In this document: positions 1-9,648 of the stretch, in pieces
Layout: each line of letters starts with the position of its first letter
Numbering within the stretch: position 1 is the stretch's first letter
Assembly (NCBI GenBank): GCA_001579985.1
Contig: LRSR01005944.1
Coordinates: 1 to 22,608, forward strand
DNA length: 22,608 bases
Origin: Hypsibius dujardini
Lineage: Eukaryota > Tardigrada > Eutardigrada > Parachela > Hypsibiidae
Direction of reading: 5' to 3'
The notes under the pieces: generated by a model
Database searches by the model: none
Told to the model about the DNA's origin: nothing
The model's input: only the letters and a program-made list of their open reading frames with translations
Program-made: the position numbers and the translations under genes

Positions 1-336
1 CACACAGACACAAAGACAGACACAAAGACACACAGACAGGTAGACAGACATACAGACAGACAGACAGGCAGGCAGGCAGGCAGACACACAGACACACAGA
101 CACACAGACACACAGACACACAGACACACAGACACACAGACACACAGACACACAGACACAAAGACAGACACACAGACACACAGACAGGTAGACAGACATA
201 CAGACAGACAGACAGACAGGCAGGCAGGCAGACACACAGACACACAGACACACAGACACACAGACACAAAGACAAAAAGACAGACACACCGACACACAGA
301 CAGGTAGACAGACATACAGACGGACAGACAGACAGG
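1..336. repeat. CAGA / CACAGA microsatellite at left edge
   Basis: Nearly pure CAGA tetranucleotide and CACAGA hexanucleotide runs, with CAGG interruptions, start at the first base, so the tract probably continues off the window. A block containing GGTAGACAGACATACAGAC recurs about three times (near 40, 187 and 301), so the tract grew partly by duplication of longer segments. It lies in the intron that follows the TM5 exon of the minus-strand receptor. Confidence 0.95.
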
Positions 337-367
337 CGCTTGGGGTGGAATTTCTGTCAAAATTCAC

Positions 368-2413
368 CTTTTAGGCAACTAGATGTTGACCCTTTCCGGC
401 AGCTTTCGTCGACCGCCAGGAGACGTCCGCCGGCAAATAACTTGTATAAGATCAACGCGTAACACAAAACTATGGTCACGAGAGGAATCTGCAAAAGCAC
501 ATGCGCTTTAAAAAACACGAAATATTTCTGATCATAGTAGCGCACTGCCGATAAACACAGATTTAGCGGGGAAAAACGAAACTGTCACTTAAAAATCCAG
601 ACATAAAATAATGACACAACAAAATCTGTGCTGTTGGAAATGACATTGGAAAAACATTGAAAATACATTGGAAATACAGTACCGCGTTGAAATTTACTTT
701 GTGGAAAAATGCTTTTTCTAAAAATTAAAACCTCAAATGCTTTGCATCCTGCTGATGCTTACTCCACTGGAAAGCCCTGTTTTCCCGGGAATTTTATCCG
801 CTCTGTGATTTTGAACATTTGCAGCGAAACATATTTTATATATTTTCATTTTGAGATTTTAAAACCTGCGTCAATTGAAAAAGTGTCCCTGATTTGAAAA
901 TTTACCGAAGAATTCCGTGATTTTCAAATTCAAATTGTAAACTATAAAACTGTAGGTTCATGCTGGTTGGTATTATAGAAAAAAAAATTTCCGATAAGGG
1001 GGGGGGGGGCAATTGCCCACTTGCCACCCCTAGGACGCGCCACTGGCCGCACGCAATGGTACCAGACGTGCTCTTAGGGAGCGCTCTGAGGCATCACTGA
1101 CTGACTGACTGTCTGACTGACTGACTGACTGTCTGACTGTCTGACTGTCTGACTGTCTGACTGTCTGACTGTCTGACTGTCTGACTGACTGACTGTCTGA
1201 CTGACTGACTGACTGTCTGACTGACTGACTGATTGTCTGACTGACTGACTGACTGACTGACTGTCTGACTGTCTGACTGTCTGACTGTCTGACTGTCTGA
1301 CTGTCTGACTGTCTGACTGTCTGACTGTCTGACTGTCTGACTGTCTGACTGACGTCTTCTGGGTCCACGCTGTCTACGCATTTTTAGAAACACGCCAGCA
1401 TCGACTCCAGAGCATTTAAAAGTTGCAATGTGATCCGTGAGCCTGCATGGAGCTCAAGTTTGGTCAGAATTTGCTGTACGATGTGATCTCGATGAAAAAA
1501 GAAACGTCCCAGGATAGGAAGATTTCGAAGAATTTCGCCTATCTTGGGCGATTGAATTGTTCATCCTGAAGGAATTTTCAGAGGTTCCAAATGGTCAGTG
1601 ATTGTGAAGGCCCAAAGAGAATTACGCGAAATGGCCGTTTCAGATGTTGCATTTCTCATTTTTGACTAGAAAGAAAGACTAGACAAGTTAGATGACTGGT
1701 TAGTATGGAGAGCCAAATGGGCAAAATTTGTCGCCGGGACAAATCCAAGCTCATGGGGAAGAAGGCTAGCGCTTTGGAAATATTTTCCAACAAGTAAGTT
1801 CCTACCCGATCGTTTTATGTATAGTATATAGACTTATAAAGTAATGAAACTGAATTTATAACCGGCCAATGTAAACTATAAAAGTGACACTTACAATAAA
1901 ATTCACGAACAACGTGAAAGTGGTATAGACAGCTTCCTGCCACGGCGCAGTATATGACCCGAAAGTCACACACTGATAAAATTCTTCCTAAGAACACGCA
2001 GATCTTTATTTATCGCTGAACGCGAATTCCAGGCAAGAAGATTTTGTCTGTCTTCCCGCTGTCAACAGATCCCTTACTTCGATTGGTGCACGTTCAACCT
2101 TGAAAATGACTGCCTGCAAAATTCAAATATACATCATTAGATATAGTAATTGCATGCTAGCGAAAAGGACAGAGAAAATTTTTATTTTTCTTATAACACA
2201 ATGTCACTGCTTAGTGCTTTACCAAATAGACGAATTAGTTACTTCTACAAACAATAATTCAATAATTTTTATGCATATTATTTGATCAACAATTTTAGAT
2301 TCAACCTGTTCATTCAGTCTACCGGTAGGCTGGAGCACAAAGATCTCAGTGATTAAAGAATAGGCTCTATATCTCTGTCTATCTGCTTGTCTGTCTGTCT
2401 GTTTGTCTGTCTG

Positions 2414-2464
<51 letters not shown>

Positions 2465-3183
2465 GCGTCTGTCTGTTTGTCTGTTTGTCTGTCTGTCTGT
2501 TTGTCTGTTTGTCTGTCTGTCTGTCTTTCGGCTTGTCTGACTGCCTGACTGCCTTTTTGTCTTTCTATTTGCCTGCTTGGCTGTCCTTCTGCCAGTCAGA
2601 TTACTTGATTATACAGTTGTCCACCTCGACTAGATGTCTATCTGCCGGTCAATTAGTCTGCCTACAGTAAGTGCCTGTCTGCTTAAGCGATTAATATAAT
2701 CACCTGCGGTATGCTAAACAACCCCGCCAAAATCCACGCCGTCGTGATCATCCGCTGGTTGACCACCTTCTTCCCCATCGCGCCCAGTGGCGACGCGATC
2801 GCAATACACCGGTCCAAACTGATCACCACAATGATGAAAGTACTCGCGTACAAACTGAACATCTGCATAAACTTCGAGAACCGGCACATGAAATCGCCCG
2901 CCAGCCACTCCACGGTGTAGTGCCAAATAGCCAAAGTCAGAATGCAAAAGTTCACCACAAACAGGTCCGCAATCAGCAGATTCAGGATTAGTTGCCGGAT
3001 GGCCTGACTGACCGCCAGACGTTTCCTCAGCAGCATGATAAAGATGGTCATATTGCCGGCGAATCCGACGATGAACATGCTCGAGAGGACGGCCACTTTG
3101 ATTTTCCAGCTGGTCAGGTCGAAGCCGAGTTCCTTGATAGAGTCCTCGTAGGTGTGGTTGAAGGCCACCGCCGCCGCTGCCAT
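368..3183 (-). CDS. GnRH/corazonin-type neuropeptide GPCR, partial (TM1-TM5)
   Basis: Peptide-hormone receptor of the GnRH/corazonin/AKH superfamily, expected in the plasma membrane and G-protein coupled. Exon 1 (3183-2704, 160 aa) begins MAAAAVAF with an N-glycosylation site NHT at residues 9-11. TM1 spans about 28-52 with the GN motif, TM2 about 62-87 with NLLIADLF, TM3 about 98-128 with conserved Cys100 and the GnRH-receptor-style sequence VVISLDRCIAI, and TM4 about 145-160, ending FSIPQ at a phase-0 donor (CAG/GTGATT). The next exon ends at 368 (AAAAG/GTGAAT, phase 1) and encodes TM5 (QIPLVTIVLCYALILYKLF). Its acceptor is uncertain: a cag at 582-584 keeps phase 0 and supplies an ECL2 cysteine (LNLCLSAV), while the ggcag at 546-550 would need another exon. 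TM6, TM7 and the stop are outside the window. Family call is firm; GnRH versus corazonin subtype is not. Confidence 0.8.
640..1045 (-). mobile_element. possible remnant of a hAT-like DNA transposon end
   Basis: Read on the minus strand from 1045, the sequence starts CAGTGGCGCGTCC, followed by G- and C-rich text with a 12-base homopolymer (G at 998-1009 on plus) and then AT-rich DNA to about 640. The CAGTGGCG start followed by a G-run resembles the terminal inverted repeat of many animal hAT-type elements. I found no matching opposite terminus, target-site duplication or transposase, so this would be a truncated or solo end. The left limit is only where the AT-rich character fades. It lies inside the receptor intron. 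Confidence 0.3.
1096..1351. repeat. CTGA/CTGT mixed tetranucleotide array
   Basis: About 250 bp of CTGT and CTGA units, often alternating as an 8-bp CTGACTGT unit. Because 4 and 3 share no factor and the units lack stops, several minus frames stay open (SQTVRQSD repeats); these are artefacts. It is intronic in the left receptor gene. Confidence 0.95.
1352..2373. other. intronic stretch with no recognised gene
   Basis: About 1 kb of unique, rather AT-rich sequence within the left receptor's large intron. A short imperfect hairpin (CCCAGGATAGG at 1508-1518 against CCTATCTTGGG at 1538-1548, 10 of 11 pairs) is present. A minus-strand open stretch around 1815-1997 contains EFYCKCHFYSL followed by a GTAAGT donor, which superficially resembles a GnRH-receptor ECL2, but its phase does not fit cleanly. 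I see nothing else supportable. Confidence 0.5.
2374..2560. repeat. CTGT microsatellite
   Basis: CTGT units, nearly perfect from 2386 to 2530, decaying into CTGC/CTTT variants to about 2590. The tract ends about 110 bp from the splice donor of the receptor's first exon. On the receptor's sense strand it reads ACAG/CAGA. Confidence 0.95.
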
Positions 3184-4170
3184 GATATGTCTGGCAGTGG
3201 CGAAGATTCAGGCAGTTAAAGATAATCTGTCTGAACGACGGTTTCTTTAGATCTGTCCAGGAAAGTAAACCACTGACGGCTGGATTTATTCTAGACAAAA
3301 TCGGAGACGGGAAAAATAGTCAAAGACTGAATATAAAATTACCGTATCACGCACAGACATTTTGTCTGAATGGCAGTTTTCGGTTAACTCGATGGGAAAA
3401 ATAACCGTTTGAAGACTCGTTGTGCTAAAACACAAATCGAGGACAAGGGAAAGAGGCAAGAACTAAAGACACCAGTGTTTGATCTTCCAGGAGCCTTTTG
3501 ACGAATCACGGCCGCGTTTCCTGTTGCTGCAAATTTCCCGGTCATACAGCTCTTGTGTGTGTCTGTAAGTATGGGTTTCAGGCAGACATCAAGACTTTCC
3601 GGTTCTCTACCCTTCAGACCATATATCATAGAGACGTTTTATGGTACTACTGTGCCATTACCCAGTCATACAGTCATACAGACAGGCAGACAGACCGACG
3701 GACAATCATCGTGCTGTCGGTGGAGAGACGCGGCAGTCAGGAGTGTCAAGGCGTTCCCACAGCCGGTACGCGAGCTAATCAAAAGAGCTCTCCTCTCGCC
3801 CCTTTGCCCGGGAAGCTCGTCCTCTCGATTGGTTTTCTTGGTGGGGATCGTCACGGCTCTTTAGACTCCTGGTATCAATAACTGGTGTTAATTACCCGCA
3901 TGAGTTTGTAACAATTGCGGAAGAGCAAAAACCAGAACAACAGGAAATGCCATGCCTAACCGGATCCCTCTGGAAAGTCGTGGAAAAACCAGGGAAGTGA
4001 TCCCTGTTCTCCTCATTGGAAACGTCATAGGTTCTTCTCCATATGGTTGACTCTATCTTTAGGGTTCTTCAGCAAGGCTATTTCCCTTCGAGCTCATTGA
4101 CGCTGGAGGGATTTGCAAGTGTTCCAGACAACTGGGTCTGCGTAGGCCGTGTTTCCATTTTGATGTTGGG
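3184..4170. other. spacer upstream of the left receptor, no recognised gene
   Basis: This should contain the receptor's promoter and 5' UTR (minus strand, upstream of 3183). Open frames here (for example 3498-3881 plus) run through a short CAGA stretch near 3670-3700, overlap frames on the other strand and show no recognisable domain. No core promoter element stands out. Confidence 0.5.
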
Positions 4171-4179
4171 ATGCCTGAG

Positions 4180-4412
4180 TGGGTCTGTCTGTCGGTCTGT
4201 GTCCCAAGCTGTATGTCTGTAGTCTGTGTGTCTGTTGGTCTCAATGCTTGCATGCCTGTGTGCCTATGTGCCTGTGGGTATGTGTATCGGCTTGTCTGTG
4301 TGTCTACCTGTCTCTCTCTCTTTGTTTGTCTGTCTGTCAGTCTGTCAGCGTGTCTGTCTGTATGTCTGTCTGGCTGTTTGTCTGTCTGTCTGTCGGTTTG
4401 TCTGCCTGCCTG
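4180..4412. repeat. degenerate CTGT microsatellite
   Basis: CTGT units with many substitutions (CTGC, CTTG, TATGTC, TCTCTCTC), more diverged than the neighbouring tracts and so probably older. It is intergenic. The open frames on both strands across it (VCLSVCLS on plus, DRQTDRQT on minus) are tetranucleotide artefacts. Confidence 0.9.
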
Positions 4413-5147
4413 CCTAGCCCCCTTTTCGGCCAAATGAATGGTAACGACCAATTTGACCGATGCAGTTTGGTCAGGTTGTCTAACACATGTACAGTCAGTG
4501 ATGGTCGTACTTGGGGTGTGTCTGTCCTGTTGTGTACCCTTACCTCCGATCTCACGGGAGCTTCGAAACGTGCTGACAACGCCATATCACAACCACGATT
4601 GGCCTTAATTTGACCAGCTACTGTAATAATCTGCATGAGGGCTTTCAATTAAAATCGGATCATCAGTCATTCTTGCTGGTTTACTATTTACAGTTACGGT
4701 TAATACTCTGCAACAACCTTGACTAGTGATCAAGTGAACGTCAACGGGGATGCAGAGACCAGGGATTGTTCCGACTGATGTCACTTCGATCCATCGTGAC
4801 ATGGAATGGAAGGTCAGTCACTCTTGACGCAAGTTATCTTCCTTTGAGTTCTAATAATAATCATTCGATATATATATGTATATATATAACCTACTCAGGG
4901 AAAATATTGAACCCTGGAGAACCCGACAATCGGGGGGGGGGGCGTAGGAACATTGTTGGCCATTTAAATACATATACACTTGCATTGTCTACAGAATGTG
5001 GGATCGAGGACAAATCGCGTCTGGTCCAAACGGCTTCTTTTAGCCGTCTCCGCATTCATATAGCAACATACTCAATTACCTTCTACAGAACTCTACAAAG
5101 CAATCATGACCTGGATATATGATAGGAGTATAATAGCTAGGCTATTA
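4413..5147. other. gene-free spacer
   Basis: No open frame here has recognisable protein character. It includes a TATA-rich patch near 4866-4890 and a G-homopolymer run near 4933-4942. I see nothing further that can be supported. Confidence 0.5.
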
Positions 5148-5412
5148 GGCAAGCAGGCAGAGAGAAAGGCAGACACACAGACGTCAGGCAGACAAATCGA
5201 TAGACAGCCAGACAAGGAAACAGAAAGAATAAAACAAAGGCACATAGATAGACAGACAGGCAGAGACAGACAGGCAGGCAGTTAGTCAAACAGTCAGACA
5301 GATAGTCAAATAGTCAGACGGACGGACAAGCAGGTACACAGACAGACGGACAGACAGACAAACAGACCGACAGGCAGGTACACAGACAGACGGACAGACA
5401 GACCGACAGGCA
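5148..5412. repeat. CAGA microsatellite
   Basis: Interrupted CAGA/CAGG tract between the two genes. Inside it a segment of about 47 bp (CAGGTACACAGACAGACGG and what follows) occurs twice, near 5331 and 5371, showing segmental duplication within the array. It lies 300 bp beyond the NCAPH2 stop codon, so it may fall in or just after that gene's 3' UTR. Confidence 0.93.
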
Positions 5413-5711
5413 GATAGCACTTCAATTTGTTCCCATAAATAAAAAACCGTGAATTTCTTCCCCATACCAGGTCAGAGCACAGAGTCCCAACCCATACACA
5501 CCACACACAACGTAAGAAAAGAAGGATAAGGAGTAAATAACAATACACGTGTCAGAAGGAGGAAGAACCCTCACGAATCCTATTAAGGGGAGACAAAACA
5601 AGATTTACCACTTTACAAACCAGCGAATAATTCTGCGGGAGGGAGCGGCAGCAAAACCCAAACACGGTTTACCAAACCAAGATCGAAGGAAACGAAAGCG
5701 TGGGCTGTTCT

Positions 5712-8700
5712 CTAAATTTGCGCACGACTGGCGCTGCGACTCATCTTCCGGTCCTCCGAGGCCTTCTTGAAGACGTTCGACTCCACCCGGATGCGGAATC
5801 CCATCTCATCCGCGCCTTGACTCAGCGACATCATCCCGTTCATGGGATCGTCATCCCCGTCGCCGCCGTGATCGAATTCGATCATATTCTTGTTGGCCAG
5901 ATCCAGCATAGAGAGGAAGCTCCGGCAGACATCCCCGGCGGTGCGACGTCGCATCACCCCGGTCAGGCCCTGTACGGTGGAGCCGCCACGACGTTGACCG
6001 TTGGTGACGAGGTCCCAGCCGAATTCCTCCAGGTCGAAGGACAGAGTCGCCTTCTCGTGCACGGTGAGGAAGTCCTGCAGTCGGTTCTCCCACTCGCACA
6101 GGTCGACCTGCCCGATCTGGCTGGAATTGATACTGTCTTCGTCATGACGACCGTCGTCGTCGTCGTCCGGCCGGTAAGCCTGCCGGACAAAGAGGCCCTG
6201 GGCCCGCATCTGGCCGAGCCAGTCGTCCGCGGCGTTCTGCGGCGGCGGCTCGTCCACGCAGTCGTCGGTGGCGATCGGTTCGTCCGTCTCTTGGTAATCT
6301 CCTCCGCCGTGGTCGTCAGCATCAAACTCCCCCTTCCGCGCACTGTCCGGGAACTTCAGTCCCTGGACGCCCGGATCAGTAAACGGCACATCCGTCGGAG
6401 CATCATCAGAGTCGTCGTACTGGCTGACAAACGTCGCCTCCTTCCTCCCATCCAGCGTCCGTTTCTTACTGCACCGCCCACGATGCGCTTTTTTTCCACA
6501 CTTCTCGCAGGCGCCTCCCAGCGGGATCAAGTCCACACGCCGCAGCCGCTCCCGGTACCGCTTGATCACCTTGCCGAGGCGAATTTGCGGGTCGTTCGCG
6601 CCTTCTGGCATGTCCCAAAAGTGCTGGAAGAACTCCACCTCCGTGCTGACGTGTCGCGGCGTCTTCTTCTGCAGGATGCGCTTGGTGCGCATCCGGAACT
6701 GCTGCAGCTCCTGATCCAAGGCAGCGGTCGCAGTCGGGTCCTCGTCGGCCAGCGAGCGGAGCGTCCGCAGTGACGTGATGGAGATGGTCTTGGAGAAGGG
6801 CATACGGGGGAGATTTGTCGGGCGATCCGGACGACCTTGACTCTGCAGTCCACTTTTCCCAGGGCCAGGCTCGGGAGCTGGCGGGGGCGGCATGGCCACA
6901 CTATCGGGGTCCTCTGCCAGATCCCGTCCCCGATCTTGACCATCCTGACCATTTCCAACGACATCCATCGGCACGTCATCATGAAATCCGCCATGATCGT
7001 CAAATCCATCGCTGTGGACACTCTCATCCTCAGCAGGCCCAAATTGCACCGTCCGACGCGGTCGATGAATCACACATGGCCGTTCCTCAATGACATACGC
7101 GTCGGGATGCAGAAGGTGGATCGGGAAGAAACCCTCATCGATGAGGGGAATAGTATTGACCTGCAAATCACATTCTCGTTTTTGATTCTCCACAATTTCT
7201 CAAAGGGAACCATCTCTTCACCTGAAAGTCCGCCCAGTCGTTGCCCTTGTTACCGCGGTCGTCGAGGTACGGCCGAATCTTCTCTGTCTCCAGCAGATGG
7301 AGCGATTTCGGTTGCACTTCTGTGATATACGTGTCCTGCGGTAGCTGGGGGAATTCCTTGCTGGTGCACCGATCGGCCGGAATCTTCCGATTGGCCTTCG
7401 GGGCGATGAGGAAGCCTTCCTTCGTTTCGTCTGGAGGGAGGCTCAGTGGGTGGGCGTACTTTTTTCGCTCCTTACGTTTGGCTTTTCCATCCTCGTCCTC
7501 ATCCTGCAAAATGAGAACGCTAATTACCGTCGACGACGCATGATTCCTCGACGAAGACGTTAATCGGAACACCGGCATAACATATGTTCCGATTAACGTT
7601 TCTCGACGAAAACGTTAATCGGAACACCGGCATAATAACATATGTTCCGATTAACGTTTCTCAGCGAGAAATCGTGCCACAGCTGTAGTACCTCATTACT
7701 GCCTCCTCTTCTGCCGTCCGCACTGGACAGCACGTCCGTCAGGCGGACAGTCAACCGGCAGGTCTCGTCCACTATTTTCGCCCAAATCAGACCGGAATTG
7801 TACAGGACATAGGCGGCCTTGGTTAAGCTGAGCTTCGCCTGAACTTCCCCGCCGTGAACAGTGTGGATGGTGGGAATGGCGTCTAGGAAGCCCACCAACC
7901 GGGAGGAAAATTCAACGTCCCACACGCTCATCGTCTTGACGCCCTGCTGCAGCACTTCAATGTCCACAACAGACTTCGCAGATGGCACGGACAATCGCTC
8001 GTCTGCCGGCGGCGGTGTTTTTTCCGCTTCCGCGGAAGGCGGCTCATCCATCTCCACATCATCTGGTTCAGCCGGTATTACTGTCTTCTCCTCCGACAGA
8101 TCCCAATCTGAAGAGCAAAATAAAAAACCCGTTTAGAAAGTGGCCAAATCAATATTCCTTGAAGTAGCAATAACAAAAGTGCAACAAAATTAAAAAACAG
8201 TCCGAACAATCCAAACTACTACAGCACAGCGAAACTGATTAAACAATCAATCAATCAATCAATGACTTCAGCCACAAATCAGAACAAATCCATCAATTAT
8301 TATGAAAAAAAGGTGCAAACGACTTTCAACTAAGCATCAAATGACAAGAACATGGCACTGAATTTCAATGATTCGTACTAGTACATAAACCAAAAGATCA
8401 ACATGAAAACAAATCAGCAAGAAATAGTTGCCGAACTTCGGTCAAAAACAGCTAATCAAGGAATCAATCTACAAGCGAGGCCGGCGAGTGTTAGCATCAT
8501 TGACCGCAGACAATCAATCAATCAATCGACCAAAGGCAGAGGCCAGTGAGTGCCAACATCATTGACCTCAAACAATCAATCAATCAATCAATCGACCGAA
8601 GGCAGAGGCCGGTGAGTGTTAGCATCATTGATCGCAAACAATCAATCAATCAATCGACCGAAGGGAGAGGCCAGTGAGTGTTAGCATCATTGACCGCTAA

Positions 8701-8912
8701 CAATCAATCAATCAATCGACCAACCAACTAGACAATTCCATTCTGCCTGTCTCATTAAAAGTTAAACTTTCCCCAATCATAAGGGACACCATCCGCTAAA
8801 AGGCAGTAAAATAGTGAGTCAAGACGACTGTCTCAGACTTCCACGGCAATTTGTCACATGGGAAAGAGGAAAAGACGCGAGAAAAATGATTTCACTCACC
8901 TTCCTCTTCCAT
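5712..8912 (-). CDS. NCAPH2: Condensin-2 complex subunit H2 (kleisin)
   Basis: Kleisin of condensin II, which links the SMC2/SMC4 heads and recruits the HEAT subunits to compact mitotic chromosomes; nuclear. Four exons join in phase: 8912-8900 (ATGGAAGAGGAAG, strong GTGAGT donor), 8107-7692, 7503-7222 and 7160-5712, giving 719 aa (human about 605). Residues 54-131 match the H2 N-terminal domain (MSVWDVEFSSRL, then LTKAAYVLYNSG). Residues about 590-670 match the C-terminal winged helix (LCEWENRLQDFL, FDLEEFGWDLV, DVCRSFLSMLDLANKNMIEF). The middle is acidic, proline-rich and low complexity, with a basic patch at about 395-450 and a CCHC cysteine cluster at 455-467 that I do not recall from H2 proteins. 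Intron 3 is only 61 bp. No minus-strand AATAAA is visible near the end. Confidence is high for identity and moderate for the 13-nt first exon. Confidence 0.88.
7547..7659. repeat. tandemly duplicated perfect palindrome in NCAPH2 intron 2
   Basis: Two adjacent copies (7547-7601 and 7602-7659) of a unit of about 55 bp. Each copy contains an inverted repeat: 15-bp arms ACGTTAATCGGAACA / TGTTCCGATTAACGT in copy 1 and 16-bp arms in copy 2 (7611-7626 with 7643-7658). The loops, about 13 and 16 nt, differ by a 3-bp insertion (TAA). The repeat takes up most of the 188-bp intron 7504-7691. It could be a small palindromic (MITE-like) insertion that then duplicated, or a conserved RNA hairpin; sequence alone does not decide. 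Confidence 0.9.
8476..8722. repeat. 62-bp minisatellite, about four copies
   Basis: Four copies of a unit of about 62-66 bp. Each has a tetranucleotide part, (CAAT) repeated three to five times and then CGACC, followed by a unique part GAGGCC(G/A)G(T/C)GAGTG..AGCATCATTGA. It sits in the 792-bp first intron of NCAPH2 (8108-8899). On the plus strand each unit carries GTGAGT or a near match, but the gene is on the minus strand. A simple (TCAA) tract at 8242-8263 precedes it. Confidence 0.92.
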
Positions 8913-9648
8913 TTTTCACAAGCCAAACAAATTGCTCAACGTCCAATCTGCAATCCGCTTCCTCTTTTACGCAAGACCAAAGACCCTGAAGATTAATCTC
9001 CCTCAAAACGGTGTGGCAGATCGAATTCTACAGAATAAAAAAATCGGCTTGCCTCGGATATTGTCGAAGAGCTCCCAAAAAAGTGGTCCGCCGACGATTT
9101 CAGTGATGAAATCCGATTTCCCCACACCTTCTCCGCGGATTTTAAATTCCACAGTGGTCTGAAGTTTTTAATTCCCAGGAAGTAGATGGGAATCACAAAG
9201 TAATGATGTGTTTTTGTTTTTTGAAATCCCAACTGCCAATCAAAATGTGCGAACTGGCGGGGTTCTTGATGATTTGAGATTAGCCGAGTTGAAAATTCAA
9301 GAGGTGATCTGAGGAGTTTCGTAAACACTTATCTGTAAAAGCAATAGATTCATTAAGAACTCTCCCTCTGCTAAAAAGGCCGTTTCTTTTGACCCATGCA
9401 TATAGCGCTAAGCGAGGGAAACATCCGCTCCGTTCCAAATCCCCAAATCGCCTTCACAACACCGAGCGGAACGGCCGCCAAAATTCCGCTCTGGGTTGCA
9501 GCAGTTGGTTGATCGATTTGATTTGGCTTTGCTTGCTGGCGGACTTTTATTCCGGCATTTCTTTTTTCTCTACTTTGTCATTCGCTTCCCATGGGATTCT
9601 TGAATCTGCCATTCAATAGGCATTTGAAGTTCTTATCTAGTTTTCAAA
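8913..9648. promoter_or_regulatory. divergent promoter region of NCAPH2 and ERCC2
   Basis: The start codons of NCAPH2 (8912, minus) and ERCC2 (9649, plus) lie head to head, 736 bp apart, so both promoters and 5' UTRs must be here. I see no convincing TATA box at either end, in line with housekeeping promoters. An unassigned open stretch on the minus strand at about 9004-9168, preceded by a possible acceptor (aacttcag), may be chance, an upstream exon or 5' UTR. Confidence 0.6.

Noticed and set aside
1-336. CRISPR-like array
   Set aside because: Unit length is 4-6 bp with no unique spacers; these are microsatellites in a eukaryotic genome.
1030-1393. Ser/Gln-rich minus-strand frames (SQTVRQSD repeats)
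   Set aside because: Pure translation of the CTGA/CTGT array; several frames are open at once.
1815-1997. Possible ECL2 exon of the left receptor (EFYCKCHFYSL followed by GTAAGT)
   Set aside because: The donor would fall inside the YC codons and give a phase that joins TM5 awkwardly; no convincing acceptor or conserved QC motif.
3498-3881. 127-codon plus-strand open frame
   Set aside because: Crosses a CAGA stretch, overlaps other frames on both strands and has no recognisable domain or splice-supported partner.
5700-6773. 357-codon plus-strand open frame
   Set aside because: It is the antisense shadow of the large last exon of NCAPH2, which matches a known protein on the minus strand.
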